Source: an uncultured Alistipes sp. (GTDB lineage Bacteria > Bacteroidota > Bacteroidia > Bacteroidales > Rikenellaceae). Taken from it: a stretch of DNA of 64,000 bases. The position numbers and the translations under genes are program-made. Under the pieces are notes generated by a model. That model had not been told where the DNA came from and did not search any database. It worked only from the letters and a program-made list of their open reading frames with translations. Location of the stretch: assembly GCA_947629705.1 (NCBI GenBank), contig CANREN010000001.1, positions 1-64,000 of the forward strand, given 5' to 3'. Positions 39,747 to 51,035 of the stretch are shown here, one piece after another. The stretch's first letter is position 1. Every line of letters begins with the position of its first letter.

Positions 39747-41282
39747 TTATTCTGCCGGTTTTAAGGTGTTCAACAGATGGTCGATGCGTCGCAGGCACTC
39801 CTCCTTGCCGAGGAACGACGTTACGTCGTACATGCCCGGGCCCTTGCCGGCGCCGACCAACGCCAGCCGCAGCGTGTTCATGACCTGCCCCATGCCGTAC
39901 CCCTTCTCCTCGATCCAGGCGTGTACGACCTGTTCGGTATGCTCCAGCGAGAAGTCGTCGAGGGCGGCCAGCACGTCGCGCAACGCCCGCAGAATGGCCG
40001 GATTGTCGCCTTTCCAATACTTTTTGACCTGCTTTTCTTCGTAGACCTCGGGCGCGATGAAGAAGAACGAGGTCAAATCCCATAGATCGGTGAGTAAGGT
40101 CGCCCGTTCTTTCATGATGCCGGCCGCATGGCCTGCAACGGCGTCCGGCACTTCGATTCCGTGCTCCCGCAGAATGGGTTGATAGAGCACGGCCAATTCC
40201 GCCTCGGTTTTGTGGTGCATGTATTGTGCATTGAACCACTTCGCCTTGTCGGGCTGGAAGCGGGCGCCCGATTTCGAGACACGCTCCAACGAAAATCGCC
40301 CGATCAGCTCCGGCATCGTGAACAACTCCTGCTCGGTGCCCGGGTTCCAGCCCAGCAGCGCGAGCATGTTGATGAAGGCCTCGGGAAAATAGCCGTCTTC
40401 GCGATAGCCGTGGGCCGTTTCGCCCGTGGCGGGCGATTCCCAGAAGAGCGGGAATACGGGGAATCCCATCTTGTCGCCGTCGCGTTTGGAGAGTTTGCCG
40501 CCGCCCGTAGGTTTCAGCAGCAGGGGCAGGTGGGCGAAAGCCGGCCGGGTCTCCTGCCAGCCGAAGGCTTCGTAAAGCAGATAGTGCAGGGGCAGGGACG
40601 GCAGCCACTCTTCGCCGCGGATGACGTGCGAAATCTCCATCAGATGGTCGTCGACGATATTGGCGAGGTGATAGGTCGGCAGCGCATCCGCCGATTTGTA
40701 GAGCACCTTGTCGTCGAGCGTCGAGGTGTTGACCTCTACGTGGCCGCGGATCAGGTCGTCCATTTCGACCAAACGGTTCTCGGGCATCTTGAAGCGGATG
40801 ACCCATTGGTCGCCGCGATCGATGCGCGCTTTGACCTCATCGGCCGACAACGAGAGCGACGTGGCGAGCCGTTCGCGGACAGTATAATTGTAGGCGAATG
40901 TTTCGCCGCGGCTTTCGTACTCCTTGCGCAGCGTTTCGAGCTCTGCGGCCGAGTCGAACGCATAATAGGCCCATCCGGCATCGACCAGCTGCAACGCATA
41001 TCCGAGGTAGATTTCGCGGCGTTCGCTCTGCCGGTAGGGGGCATGAGGCCCGCCGACTCCGACGCCTTCGTCGATTTCGATGCCGCACCAGGCGAGCGAT
41101 TCCAGAATATAGGCTTCGGCGCCGGGGACAAAGCGTTGCGAATCGGTGTCTTCGATCCGCAGAATCATCTGTCCGCCGTGCTGCCGGGCGAAAAGGTAGT
41201 TGTAGAGCGCCGTACGGACGCCTCCGATGTGCAGAGGACCGGTAGGGCTGGGTGCAAAGCGCACCCGAACAGGTCTGTTCAT
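39747..41282 (-). CDS. gltX: Glutamyl-tRNA synthetase
   Basis: [50 protein letters not shown]...[17 protein letters not shown] (KLSKR). Confidence 0.98.
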   Translation of the reverse strand: MNRPVRVRFAPSPTGPLHIGGVRTALYNYLFARQHGGQMILRIEDTDSQRFVPGAEAYILESLAWCGIEIDEGVGVGGPHAPYRQSERREIYLGYALQLVDAGWAYYAFDSAAELETLRKEYESRGETFAYNYTVRERLATSLSLSADEVKARIDRGDQWVIRFKMPENRLVEMDDLIRGHVEVNTSTLDDKVLYKSADALPTYHLANIVDDHLMEISHVIRGEEWLPSLPLHYLLYEAFGWQETRPAFAHLPLLLKPTGGGKLSKRDGDKMGFPVFPLFWESPATGETAHGYREDGYFPEAFINMLALLGWNPGTEQELFTMPELIGRFSLERVSKSGARFQPDKAKWFNAQYMHHKTEAELAVLYQPILREHGIEVPDAVAGHAAGIMKERATLLTDLWDLTSFFFIAPEVYEEKQVKKYWKGDNPAILRALRDVLAALDDFSLEHTEQVVHAWIEEKGYGMGQVMNTLRLALVGAGKGPGMYDVTSFLGKEECLRRIDHLLNTLKPAE

Positions 41283-41321
41283 CTATTTGTTGGCTGTTAT
41301 ATGGCGATTTTCGGAAAAATT

Positions 41322-42050
41322 TTATTTCAGACGGTATTCGATCCGCATGGTGATGCGGGCCTTCTTCGTGCGGCTCGACGTGTTGAACGAACCGCCGGCG
41401 GAGAACTCCTCGTTGGTGTTGGCCCCCGTAATCTGGAACACGCCCATGCGGGCCGATGCGACACGGCCGATTCGGGTGCCGGCGTTGTCGGCGATCTTTT
41501 CGGCACGGGTACGGGCATCGGCCGATGCCGTTTCGATCAGCCCCATCTTCACGTCGTCGAGTTTCGTGTAGTAGTAATCGGGCGCGTACGCTTCGATCGA
41601 GACGCCTTGGGCGATCAGCGACGAGATTTCGCGCGAGACGACTTCGACCTTCTCCACATCGGTCGATTCCACGGTGAACCGTTGACGCAGCATGTAGCCC
41701 GTGAACCGTTGTCCGGCCCAGTTGCCGTTGGCGCCGTAAACCGGTTCGTACTGCTTGTTTACGTTGACGAACCCGAAAACGATGTTTTCGGCGGGAATCC
41801 CCTTGTCTGCCAGGTATTTCTGCACCTTCTGCTTGTTGGCTTCGAGTTGGGCGTAACCGGGTGCCACGCTTTGCGATTCGGTAGTGAGTTCGCCCGACCA
41901 GACGATCAGGTCGGATACGAACTCCGTTTCACCGAGCCCGGTAACAACGATGGTGTCCTGCGAACGGTACTTGTAGGTGTAGGCGCGTCCCAATACGACG
42001 GCGCAGAGGATGGAGGCAAGAGCCAGGATAAGATATTTACCGTTTTTCAT
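41322..42050 (-). CDS. SIMPL-domain (DUF541) protein
   Basis: TIVVTGLGETEFVSDLIVWSGELTTESQSVAPGYAQLEANKQKVQKYLADKGI...NAGTRIGRVASARMGVFQITGA. Confidence 0.9.
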   Translation of the reverse strand: MKNGKYLILALASILCAVVLGRAYTYKYRSQDTIVVTGLGETEFVSDLIVWSGELTTESQSVAPGYAQLEANKQKVQKYLADKGIPAENIVFGFVNVNKQYEPVYGANGNWAGQRFTGYMLRQRFTVESTDVEKVEVVSREISSLIAQGVSIEAYAPDYYYTKLDDVKMGLIETASADARTRAEKIADNAGTRIGRVASARMGVFQITGANTNEEFSAGGSFNTSSRTKKARITMRIEYRLK

Positions 42051-42162
42051 ACCGATATGTTTTTATTAATTAGGTCGTTTTGCTTCGTTGCGACGGTGGA
42101 GGCGGCGTTCATCCGTTGCGGCCCGCCGATTCCGGAGGGGGCCGATGCCGCGCACCGGCCAT

Positions 42163-43263
42163 TCAGACGTTGAACAGGAAGTGCATGATATCGCCGTCCT
42201 GGACGACGTATTCTTTGCCTTCGATTCCGATTTTGCCCGCATCGCGGCAGGCCTTTTCCGAGCCGAGCGTCGTGTAATCGTCGTATTTGATCACTTCGGC
42301 TCGAATGAACCCCTTTTCGAAATCGGTGTGGATGATGCCGGCGGTCTGCGGCGCCTTCATGCCGCGGATGTAGGTCCATGCGCGGCTCTCGTCGGGGCCC
42401 GTCGTGAAGAAGGTCTCGAGGTTGAGCAGTTTGTAGGCCGATTTGATCAGGCGGGCCACGCCGGACTCCTGCAAACCGAGGTCTTCGAGAAACAGTTGGC
42501 GTTCTTCGTAGCTTTCGAGTTCGGCGATATCCGCCTCGGTGGCTGCCGCGACGATCAGCATTTCGGCCTTTTCATCCGCGATGGCGGCCTTGACCGCTTC
42601 GGTGTAGGCATTGCCCGTTACGGCGCTTTTTTCATCGACGTTGCAGACATAGAGCACCGGTTTGTCGGTCAGCAGATTGAGGTCGGCGACCAATTTTTTG
42701 TCCTCTTTTTCCAACTCGACCGTGCGCGCGCTCGAGCCCTGTTCCAACGCCGACTTATATTGCAGAAGCAGTTCGACCGCGCGTTTCGCGTTTTTGTCGC
42801 CGCCCGAGGTGGCTTGTTTTTGGGTCTTGGCGAGCCGATTCTCGACGGTCTCCAAGTCCTTGAGCTGCAATTCGGTGTCGATGATGCCCTTGTCGCGAAC
42901 GGGGTCGATGGAGCCGTCGACATGGGTAATGTTGCCGTTGTCGAAGCAGCGGAGTACGTGGATGATCGCGTTCGTGTTCCGGATATTGCCGAGGAATTTG
43001 TTGCCCAATCCTTCGCCTTTCGAAGCGCCTTTGACCAGACCGGCGATGTCGACGATCTCGATGGTCGTCGGAACGACGCGTTTGGGATTGTCTATTTCAG
43101 CTAATTTCACCAAACGCCGGTCAGGCACGGTGATGACGCCCACATTGGGTTCGATGGTGCAGAACGGAAAATTGGCTGCCTGCGCCTTCGCATTGGACAG
43201 GCAGTTGAAAAGCGTCGACTTTCCTACGTTGGGAAGCCCCACGATACCGCATTGTAATGCCAT
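42163..43263 (-). CDS. ychF: Redox-regulated ATPase YchF
   Basis: MALQCGIVGLPNVGKSTLFNCLSNAKAQAANFPFCTIEPNVGVITVPDRRL...TTGPDESRAWTYIRGMKAPQTAGIIHTDFEKGFIRAEVIKYDD. Confidence 0.98.
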   Translation of the reverse strand: MALQCGIVGLPNVGKSTLFNCLSNAKAQAANFPFCTIEPNVGVITVPDRRLVKLAEIDNPKRVVPTTIEIVDIAGLVKGASKGEGLGNKFLGNIRNTNAIIHVLRCFDNGNITHVDGSIDPVRDKGIIDTELQLKDLETVENRLAKTQKQATSGGDKNAKRAVELLLQYKSALEQGSSARTVELEKEDKKLVADLNLLTDKPVLYVCNVDEKSAVTGNAYTEAVKAAIADEKAEMLIVAAATEADIAELESYEERQLFLEDLGLQESGVARLIKSAYKLLNLETFFTTGPDESRAWTYIRGMKAPQTAGIIHTDFEKGFIRAEVIKYDDYTTLGSEKACRDAGKIGIEGKEYVVQDGDIMHFLFNV

Positions 43264-43346
43264 AGATCGGTTGTTTCTGTTTATTCAGCGGAACAAAGAT
43301 AGTGCAAGCCGCTCGCAAAACCAAGTGCAGAATAGAAAATAATTAC

Positions 43347-43354
43347 TATCTTTG
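43347..43354 (+). promoter_or_regulatory. Bacteroidetes -7 promoter motif TATCTTTG
   Basis: ACTATCTTTGTGG 24 bp upstream of ATG 43378; makes the 43354 start in the ORF track unlikely. Confidence 0.6.
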
Positions 43355-43377
43355 TGGAGAAATTTTTATTCGGAAAG

Positions 43378-44460
43378 ATGGATTCGAAAAAGATACGGGA
43401 GACGTTGGCCCGACTGACGGAGGCGGTCGACGGTTGGAAGGAGGACGAAACGGTCGGGACGCTCGAACGCGATTGGGCGCTCGAAAAACTGCGTTCGCTC
43501 TATGAAGCGATCCGTTTTGCCGATCTGTCCGAAGCGGCGAAGCCGGTTCCGGCGCCTGCCGAGACCGAGAAAACGGACGGAACGGAAACGCCCGCCGAAG
43601 ATACGGCGGTTGAGAACGCAGGGTTGGATTTGAGCGGGATGCTGGCGCTCGAACCGGAAGCTGCCTCTGAACAGGGCGCTGTCTCCGAGCCCGAGCCTGC
43701 TCCTGCGTCTGAACCGGAACCCGAACCCAAATCGGTGTTTGAACCGGAACCCGTGCCAACTTCTGTACCGGAACCGGAAATAACTCTTGCCCCCGAACCT
43801 GCGGAACCGGTTGTTCCACAATCGGAAGCCATGGCTCATAAGACGACGTTGTTCGGGCCGGAAGAGGAAGACGATGCAATGCGTCATCGTCGGAAACAAC
43901 GGGTCATCATGTCGCTTTACGGCGAGGAGGCGGGCGTGCGATTCGATTCGGAAAGCGCTCCTGCTGCCCGTCCTGTACGCACCGACAGAGGGGGACGGGC
44001 CGATGCCGAAAAGAAAGATACGGTTACGTTCGAGGAGATTTCGGTCGAGACGGTCGCAAGCGACGATCCGATGCCGGTCTCCGGTTTCCAGTCGACCGAT
44101 ATTCCGGCCGATCGCGAGACTTCGCCTGCGTCCGTCGGCAATGTTTTGGGCGAAGTTATCAACCACGATGTGAAGACGTTGGCCGACACGATCGAACCGC
44201 CGCGCGATGTCGCTACGGACTTGCGGCGCAAGGCGCCGGTTTACGATTTGCGGCAGGCGATCGGAATCAATGACCGGTTTTTGTTGATTCGGGATTTGTT
44301 CGGCGGCGACAGCGAGGCTTGCGATACGCTGATGCAAAAGCTGAATACTTTTGAAAATCTGGATGATTGCGTGATTTATCTCACCGAAAACTATGCGTGG
44401 AACGCCAACTCCGACAGCGTGAGGCTGCTCATGGAATTGTTAGAACGAAAATTCGCTTGA
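43378..44460 (+). CDS. Uncharacterised protein with acidic Pro-Glu repeat linker and conserved-looking C-terminal domain
   Basis: MDSKKIRETLARLTEAVDGWKED..., linker SEPEPAPASEPEPEPKSVFEPEPVPTSVPEPE, then YDLRQAIGINDRFLLIRDLFGGDSEACDTLMQKLNTFENLDDCVIYLTENYAW. Confidence 0.85.
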   Translation: MDSKKIRETLARLTEAVDGWKEDETVGTLERDWALEKLRSLYEAIRFADLSEAAKPVPAPAETEKTDGTETPAEDTAVENAGLDLSGMLALEPEAASEQGAVSEPEPAPASEPEPEPKSVFEPEPVPTSVPEPEITLAPEPAEPVVPQSEAMAHKTTLFGPEEEDDAMRHRRKQRVIMSLYGEEAGVRFDSESAPAARPVRTDRGGRADAEKKDTVTFEEISVETVASDDPMPVSGFQSTDIPADRETSPASVGNVLGEVINHDVKTLADTIEPPRDVATDLRRKAPVYDLRQAIGINDRFLLIRDLFGGDSEACDTLMQKLNTFENLDDCVIYLTENYAWNANSDSVRLLMELLERKFA

Positions 44461-45191
44461 TGTCGAGGGCCAAACTCTATATCGTACCTACACCGATAGG
44501 TAATCTGGACGATATTACCTTGCGGGCAATCAACGTCTTAAAAGAGGCCGACTTCCTCTTGGCCGAGGATACGCGGACATCGTCCGTGCTGTTGAATCAT
44601 CTCGGTATCGAAAAACGACTGCAATCGTACCACAAATTTAACGAACACGCCGTCGTGCAGGCGGTAGCCGCGACGATCGCGGCGGGGCGCAGCGCGGCAC
44701 TCGTTTCGGATGCCGGTACGCCCGGAATCTCCGACCCCGGGTTCCTGCTGGTGCGGACGTGCCTCGAAGCAGGTATCGAGGTCGAGACCCTGCCCGGCGC
44801 TACGGCGCTGGTTCCGGCTTTGGTGCAGAGCGGATTTCCGTGCGACCGTTTCTGTTTCGAGGGCTTTCTTCCCCAGAAGAAGGGGCGGAACAAGCACCTG
44901 CAAGCGTTGGCTGACGAGGGGCGCACGATGATTTTTTACGAATCGCCTTATCGCGTGGTGCGTTGTCTCGAACAGTTCGCCGAGGTATTCGGGCCGGAAC
45001 GGCCGATTGCGGTCTCGCGCGAACTGACTAAAAAATTCGAAGAGACGGTGCGCGGAACGATTGCCGAGGTGCTGGCCCATTTCCGCGAGCATCCTCCGAA
45101 GGGGGAGTTCGTTTTGGTCGTTGCCGGAAAGCCCAAGGCGGGGCGTGAAGAGACGGATCGATCGGTGCATGAAGCGATTGAAGAAGATTGA
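44460..45191 (+). CDS. rsmI: 16S rRNA (cytidine(1402)-2'-O)-methyltransferase
   Basis: AKLYIVPTPIGNLDDITLRAINVLKEADFLLAEDTRTSSVLLNHLGI...LVSDAGTPGISDPGFLLVR. Confidence 0.97.
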   Translation: MSRAKLYIVPTPIGNLDDITLRAINVLKEADFLLAEDTRTSSVLLNHLGIEKRLQSYHKFNEHAVVQAVAATIAAGRSAALVSDAGTPGISDPGFLLVRTCLEAGIEVETLPGATALVPALVQSGFPCDRFCFEGFLPQKKGRNKHLQALADEGRTMIFYESPYRVVRCLEQFAEVFGPERPIAVSRELTKKFEETVRGTIAEVLAHFREHPPKGEFVLVVAGKPKAGREETDRSVHEAIEED

Positions 45192-45195
45192 TATT

Positions 45196-46569
45196 ATGGA
45201 TATGAATATGAATGGAACGGATGGAATGAAGCGGCAGCGGTTCGCCTCTCTGCGCACTTTTCTGAAAGGGCGCTTCGATTTGGATGAGGATACCGCGTCG
45301 CGCGATGAAGTGGTTGCGGCTATTTCGAAAGGCGTGGAGTTTCGGGGCGTCAACCTGTGGGTGTTGATTTTCGCGACCATGATCGCTTCATTGGGTTTGA
45401 ACGTCAATTCGCCCGCGGTCATCATCGGCGCCATGTTGATCTCGCCCATCATGGGGCCCATCATGGGGATCGGCCTTTCGCTGGGTATCAACGATTTCGA
45501 ATTGCTGAAGAAATCGCTGCGCAATTTCTCGCTCATGTTTATCGTGGCCATCGTTACGTCGACGGTCTACTTCCTCATCTCCCCGCTTTCGTCGAACAGC
45601 AGCGAATTGCTGGCCCGTACCGCACCGACCACCTACGACGTGCTGATCGCTTTGTTCGGCGGTTTGGCCGGCATCGTCGCGCAAACGCGCACGGATCGGA
45701 ATTCGACGGTCATCCCGGGCGTAGCCATCGCGACGGCCCTCATCCCGCCGCTCTGTACGGCAGGTTTCGGGATCGCGACCGGACAGCTGCGGTTTTTCAT
45801 CGGGGCGTTCTACCTCTTTTTCATCAACTCGGTATTCATTGCGCTGGCCACTTATCTGATGGTTCGCTTCCTCCGTTATGAAAAAAAGGTTTTTATCGAC
45901 AAGGAGCGCGAACGCAACGTGAAGCATTCGATGTTGATCATCACGTTGCTGACCTTTATTCCGAGCGTCTTCATCGGCTTCCGCATGGTGCGGGTAACGG
46001 TGTTCGAAGCGATGGCCGACAAATACGTCGCGCAGGTTTTTGCTTTTCCGCATACGCGGGTAGTGGAGTGCGAGAAATCATATAAGACGCGTCATCGCCC
46101 GTCGCAGATCGAACTGTTGCTGGTCGGCGAGCCGCTCGACGACGCCGTCATCGAAAATGCACGGATGCAGCTGGCGGGCTACGGGCTGGAACGCACCGAT
46201 CTGATCGTCCGTCAGGCGAACAAGTCGGATGCGCTGGATGTCGCCTCCTTGCAGGAGAGTTACACGGATTTGCTGGCGGAGAAGAACCGGCGGATCGAAG
46301 AGATGCAATCCCGTCTCGAACGCTATCAGGCAACGGATGTCGAAGTCGATGACATTTCGCGCGAGATGGGGGCCATTCTCCCGAATATCGCCGCCGTTTC
46401 GCTTACGAAAGGGGTAACGTTCGACAACACGGGAACGCCTCGGGATACGACGTTGATCTGTGTGGTAACGCCGGCGGATTCGCTGCACCCAGTCGATCGC
46501 TATACGCTGGAGCGCTGGCTGCGCATCCGTACCAAAATCGACGGTGTGCAGATATTTATCAGGCCTTGA
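45196..46569 (+). CDS. DUF389-domain membrane protein
   Basis: NSPAVIIGAMLISPIMGPIMGIGLSLGINDFELLKKSLRN...PGVAIATALIPPLCTAGFGIATGQLRFFIGAFYLFFINSVFIALATYLM. Confidence 0.9.
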   Translation: MDMNMNGTDGMKRQRFASLRTFLKGRFDLDEDTASRDEVVAAISKGVEFRGVNLWVLIFATMIASLGLNVNSPAVIIGAMLISPIMGPIMGIGLSLGINDFELLKKSLRNFSLMFIVAIVTSTVYFLISPLSSNSSELLARTAPTTYDVLIALFGGLAGIVAQTRTDRNSTVIPGVAIATALIPPLCTAGFGIATGQLRFFIGAFYLFFINSVFIALATYLMVRFLRYEKKVFIDKERERNVKHSMLIITLLTFIPSVFIGFRMVRVTVFEAMADKYVAQVFAFPHTRVVECEKSYKTRHRPSQIELLLVGEPLDDAVIENARMQLAGYGLERTDLIVRQANKSDALDVASLQESYTDLLAEKNRRIEEMQSRLERYQATDVEVDDISREMGAILPNIAAVSLTKGVTFDNTGTPRDTTLICVVTPADSLHPVDRYTLERWLRIRTKIDGVQIFIRP

Positions 46570-46704
46570 ATTTCATGAAGTTGGGAGCTTGATAGAATGT
46601 ATGGATGCAGATAAAACGCACAGCTTAATAAAACACAGAATACTACGACGGTGAAATTCTCTTGTGGAGGAGACCGCATCGTCGATAAAGTGCAAAACGG
46701 TTGC

Positions 46705-47715
46705 ATGATTGTTAAGATCGTTGTGTTGAATTGGAATGGAGCCAGGTACCTGCGTCGCTTTTTGCCGAGCGTCGAGGAAGCGGCTCCCGAGGGGGTGGAG
46801 GTCGTCGTTGCCGACAACGGTTCGACGGACGATTCTTTGGCGGTGCTCGCTCGTGATTTCCCGACGGTCGGGGTGTTGCGTCTGGATAAGAATTACGGCT
46901 TTGCCGGCGGCTACAATCGGGCGTTGGCCCGGTTGGAAGCCGATTGTTTCGTGCTGCTCAATTCGGATGTCGAGACGCCGGCCGGGTGGTTGGAGCCGTT
47001 GATCGCCGACATGGAAAACGATCCCGATGTGGCGGCCGTGGCGCCCAAATTGCGGGCCCTGACAGCTCCCGGGATGTTCGAATATGCGGGGGCCGCAGGC
47101 GGGTATGTCGATTATTTGGGGTATCCGTTCTGTCGGGGGCGTATTTTGCGGACGACGGAGGTCGATCGCGGCCAGTACGACGATGCCCGCGATGTCTTTT
47201 GGGTCAGCGGTGCGGCGTTTTGCTGTCGGGCGGAGGTGTTTCGGAAGCTCGGCGGTTTCGATGACCGCTTTTTCGCCCATATGGAGGAGATCGACCTGTG
47301 CTGGCGTATGCAGTTGGCCGGTTATCGGGTGCGGATCGTGCCGCAAAGCACGGTCTATCATTTAGGCGGAGGAACGCTCACGGCCGATTCGCCGCAAAAG
47401 ATCTATTTCAATCATCGCAACAATTTGGCGATGCTGCTCAAATGCGCTTCGCCCCTGCAGCGGGCGTGGGTCGTCGTGCTGCGGCCGGTATTGGATTTCG
47501 TGGCGGCCTGTTCCTATTTGGCCCAGGGGCAATGCCGGAGTTTTTGTGCCGTGTTCCGTGCGTACCGCGATTTTCTGCGTTGGCACGGCGACCTGAACCG
47601 CCAGCGGCGCGAAATCCGTCGGACGGCCGTGCGGAAGCAGGTATCCTCTCTTTATCGCGGTTCGATTTTGATGCGTTATCTCTTCGGTCGGCATACATTC
47701 GGACGAATGATGTAA
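46705..47715 (+). CDS. Family 2 glycosyltransferase
   Basis: MIVKIVVLNWNGARYLRRFLPSVEEAAPEGVEVVVADNGSTDDSLAVL...NSDVETPAGWLEPL...HMEEIDLCWRMQLAGYRV. Confidence 0.94.
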   Translation: MIVKIVVLNWNGARYLRRFLPSVEEAAPEGVEVVVADNGSTDDSLAVLARDFPTVGVLRLDKNYGFAGGYNRALARLEADCFVLLNSDVETPAGWLEPLIADMENDPDVAAVAPKLRALTAPGMFEYAGAAGGYVDYLGYPFCRGRILRTTEVDRGQYDDARDVFWVSGAAFCCRAEVFRKLGGFDDRFFAHMEEIDLCWRMQLAGYRVRIVPQSTVYHLGGGTLTADSPQKIYFNHRNNLAMLLKCASPLQRAWVVVLRPVLDFVAACSYLAQGQCRSFCAVFRAYRDFLRWHGDLNRQRREIRRTAVRKQVSSLYRGSILMRYLFGRHTFGRMM

Positions 47716-47785
47716 AAAAAGGTCCGGAATTTGGGCCGTGTCGAAAAAATGCTTACTTTTGCGGGCAACAAATACCCCGTTCATT

Positions 47786-49264
47786 ATGTCGTTTGTCAAC
47801 GAAAGGGTACTGCCCGAAGGTCTCACCTTCGACGACGTGCTGCTCGTACCCGCTTATTCGGAAGTGTTGCCGCGAGAGGTCTGTGTCGAGACCCGTTTTT
47901 CGCGTAATATCCGGCTCAATATCCCCATTGTGTCCGCTGCGATGGACACCGTAACCGAGGCTCCGATGGCCATTGCGCTCGCTCGTCAGGGCGGAATCGG
48001 CGTCATCCACAAGAACATGACCATCGAGGAGCAGGCTGCGCAGGTGCGCCGGGTGAAGCGTGCCGAAAACGGCATGATTTACGATCCCGTAACCATCTCC
48101 GAACAGCACACGGTGGGCGATGCGCTCCAGCTGATGCACGAAAACAAAATCGGCGGCATTCCTGTCGTCGATGCGGATCGGCGGTTGGCGGGCATCGTTA
48201 CGAATCGCGACTTGCGGTTTCAGACCGATATGTCGCGGCGGATCGCCGAAGTGATGACCCCCGGCAGCCGCCTGGTAACGACGCACAGCACCGAGTTGGA
48301 CAATGTCAAAGCCGTGCTGCTCAACAACAAGATCGAAAAATTGCCGGTCGTCGATGAAGAGGGGCGGTTAGTCGGACTGGTTACCTATAAGGATATTACG
48401 AAAGTGCAGGATCACCCGAATGCCTGCAAGGATGAAAAGGGCCGTCTGCGTGTGGCGGCCGGTGTCGGGATCACACCGGACATGATGCTGCGCGTGAAGG
48501 CGTTGGTCGATGAAGCCGTCGATGCGGTCGTGCTCGATTCGGCGCACGGCCATTCGGCCAATATCGTGCGGGCGCTGCGCGAAATCAAGGCCGCCTATCC
48601 GCAGCTCGATGTCGTGGTGGGCAATATCGCTACGGCCGAAGCCGCCCGCTTTTTGATCGACAACGGCGCCGATGGCGTGAAGGTCGGGATCGGCCCCGGG
48701 TCGATCTGTACGACGCGCGTGATTGCCGGCGTCGGCGTGCCGCAGCTTTCGGCTATCTATGCCGCCGCGGCCGAAGCCCGCAAATCGGGCGTTCCGGTGA
48801 TTGCCGACGGCGGTTTGCGCTACTCGGGCGATATCGTCAAGGCATTGGCGGCTGGCGGCGATTGCGTGATGATCGGTTCGATGTTCGCCGGAACGGAAGA
48901 GGCCCCGGGCGAGACGATTATCTACAACGGCCGTAAGTTCAAATCCTATCGCGGAATGGGTTCCATCGACGCCATGAAGGCGGGTTCGGCCGACCGTTAT
49001 TTCCAGAAGGGCTGCGAAAGCAATATCAACAAGCTCGTGCCGGAGGGCATCGTCGCCCGTGTGCCGTTCAAGGGATCGTTGAGCGAAACGGTCTATCAGT
49101 TGATCGGCGGCATCCGTTCGGGCATGGGTTATTGCGGCGCTCCGAATATCGCGGCATTGCAGCAGGCGAAGTTCATCCGGATCACCTCCAACGGCGTGAT
49201 CGAGAATCATCCGCATGACGTAACCATCACGAGCGAAGCCCCGAATTATTCGAGCGAGCGGTAG
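47786..49264 (+). CDS. guaB: IMP dehydrogenase
   Basis: [32 protein letters not shown]...CBS domains...[28 protein letters not shown]...[10 protein letters not shown]. Confidence 0.98.
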   Translation: MSFVNERVLPEGLTFDDVLLVPAYSEVLPREVCVETRFSRNIRLNIPIVSAAMDTVTEAPMAIALARQGGIGVIHKNMTIEEQAAQVRRVKRAENGMIYDPVTISEQHTVGDALQLMHENKIGGIPVVDADRRLAGIVTNRDLRFQTDMSRRIAEVMTPGSRLVTTHSTELDNVKAVLLNNKIEKLPVVDEEGRLVGLVTYKDITKVQDHPNACKDEKGRLRVAAGVGITPDMMLRVKALVDEAVDAVVLDSAHGHSANIVRALREIKAAYPQLDVVVGNIATAEAARFLIDNGADGVKVGIGPGSICTTRVIAGVGVPQLSAIYAAAAEARKSGVPVIADGGLRYSGDIVKALAAGGDCVMIGSMFAGTEEAPGETIIYNGRKFKSYRGMGSIDAMKAGSADRYFQKGCESNINKLVPEGIVARVPFKGSLSETVYQLIGGIRSGMGYCGAPNIAALQQAKFIRITSNGVIENHPHDVTITSEAPNYSSER

Positions 49265-49355
49265 GCGATGAAACAGCAGATACTGAAATCCGAAGGGTGA
49301 TCGCCGGCGTGCTGTTCGTCGCCCATAACCTGAAAAATAAGTAACCTACACATAC

Positions 49356-50885
49356 ATGCAGGAAAAAATTCTGATTCTCGATTTCGGTTCCCAATATACG
49401 CAGCTCATCGCTCGCCGTGTGCGTGAATTGAACGTCTATTGCGAAATCCATCCGTTTCATAGAATTCCGACGCCGGACGATACGGTGCGGGGCGTGATCT
49501 TGTCGGGAAGCCCCTGTTCGGTGCGCGATGCCGATGCTCCGAAGCCCGATTTGTCGGCTATCAAGGGACGGTTGCCGTTGTTGGGCGTGTGTTACGGCGC
49601 CCAGTTGCTCGCTGCGGTTTACGGCGGCGAGGTGAAGCCCGCTCCGAGCCGCGAATACGGCCGTGCGATGCTGACGGTGGGTGATCCCGAAGATGCGTTG
49701 ATGCAGGGGCTGCCGCGGACGACGCAGGTGTGGATGTCTCACGGCGATACGATCACCGGCGTACCGGCGGGCTATCGGTTGATTGCCGACACGGAAGATG
49801 TTCGCGTGGCGGCGTTCCATATCGAGGGGGAGCCGACGTGGGGCATCCAGTTCCACCCGGAGGTCTACCATTCGACCGACGGTACGCAGCTGCTGCGGAA
49901 TTTCGTGGTCGGCATCTGCGGGTGTTCGCAGTCGTGGACCTCGGAGAGTTTCGTGGAGAATACCGTGCGCGAATTGCAGTCGAAGATCGGCGGCGACAAG
50001 GTCGTGCTCGGTTTGTCGGGCGGGGTCGATTCGTCGGTTGCAGCCGTGCTGCTGCACAAGGCCGTCGGACGTAATCTCTATTGCATCTTCGTCGATTCGG
50101 GGCTGCTCCGAAAGAACGAATTCGAGGAGGTGCTCGCTTCGTATAAAGACATGGGGCTGAACGTCAAGGGCGTTAAGGCAGGTGCCAGGTTCCTCGGCGA
50201 TCTGGCAGGCGTTGCCGATCCCGAAAAGAAGCGCAAAATCATCGGCCGTGATTTCGTGGAGGTCTTCAACGAAGAGGCGCAGCGAATCGAGGATGTGCGG
50301 TGGCTGGCACAGGGGACGATTTATCCCGATGTCATCGAATCGACCTCGGTGAACGGCCCGTCGGCGACCATCAAATCGCATCACAACGTGGGGGGGCTTC
50401 CCGAAAAGATGCACTTGAAGATCGTCGAACCGCTGCGTCTGCTTTTCAAGGACGAGGTGCGCCGCGTCGGACGGTCGCTCGGCATCTCCGAACAGCTCAT
50501 CGGACGGCATCCGTTCCCGGGCCCCGGACTCGCTATCCGGATATTGGGAGACATTACGCCCGAGAAAGTTGACATTCTGCAGCAGGTGGATAAAATTTAT
50601 ATCGATTCGCTGCGCAAGGCCGGACTGTACGATCGGGTTTGGCAGGCGGGGGCGATTCTGCTGCCCGTGCGGAGCGTCGGGGTGATGGGCGACGAGCGGA
50701 CGTATGAAAATTGCGTCGCTTTGCGTGCGGTAACCTCGACCGACGGAATGACGGCTGATTGGGTGCATTTGCCCTACGAGTTTCTGGCCGACGTTTCGAA
50801 CGAAATCATCAACAAGGTGCGCGGGGTCAACCGCGTAGTTTACGATATTTCGTCGAAACCGCCAGCCACCATCGAGTGGGAGTAG
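49356..50885 (+). CDS. guaA: GMP synthase (glutamine-hydrolysing)
   Basis: [30 protein letters not shown]...[11 protein letters not shown]...[22 protein letters not shown]...[15 protein letters not shown]. Confidence 0.98.
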   Translation: MQEKILILDFGSQYTQLIARRVRELNVYCEIHPFHRIPTPDDTVRGVILSGSPCSVRDADAPKPDLSAIKGRLPLLGVCYGAQLLAAVYGGEVKPAPSREYGRAMLTVGDPEDALMQGLPRTTQVWMSHGDTITGVPAGYRLIADTEDVRVAAFHIEGEPTWGIQFHPEVYHSTDGTQLLRNFVVGICGCSQSWTSESFVENTVRELQSKIGGDKVVLGLSGGVDSSVAAVLLHKAVGRNLYCIFVDSGLLRKNEFEEVLASYKDMGLNVKGVKAGARFLGDLAGVADPEKKRKIIGRDFVEVFNEEAQRIEDVRWLAQGTIYPDVIESTSVNGPSATIKSHHNVGGLPEKMHLKIVEPLRLLFKDEVRRVGRSLGISEQLIGRHPFPGPGLAIRILGDITPEKVDILQQVDKIYIDSLRKAGLYDRVWQAGAILLPVRSVGVMGDERTYENCVALRAVTSTDGMTADWVHLPYEFLADVSNEIINKVRGVNRVVYDISSKPPATIEWE

Positions 50886-50919
50886 CTTATTGCTATTAAG
50901 ATCAAGTCGTTAAGCTACT
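50881..50919 (+). terminator. Hairpin/terminator overlapping the guaA stop codon
   Basis: AGTAGCTTA-(21 nt)-TAAGCTACT then CTTTGTT. Confidence 0.55.
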
Positions 50920-51000
50920 CTTTGTTAGTTCGCTGATTGAATTTTAAATTTCCATCGGATAGCATGACTCCTTTCCTCGAAAGAAAGGTTGCAATCCATA

Positions 51001-51031
51001 TTGTATGGATGTAATCTTTATTGTATTTTTG
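51001..51031 (+). promoter_or_regulatory. Predicted Bacteroidetes-type promoter of the DNA methylase gene
   Basis: -33-like TTG at 51001 and -7 TATTTTTG at 51024-51031, 20 bp apart. Confidence 0.6.
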
Positions 51032-51035
51032 TAAA

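Noticed and set aside
40128-42173. 681-aa + strand ORF
   Set aside because: Lies antisense over gltX and the SIMPL gene; Val/Arg/Gly/Phe-rich shadow-frame composition and no recognisable domain.
43640-43810. GAACCGGAACCC-type nucleotide repeats as a CRISPR or VNTR array
   Set aside because: Imperfect, in frame, and explained by a Glu-Pro protein linker; no spacer structure.
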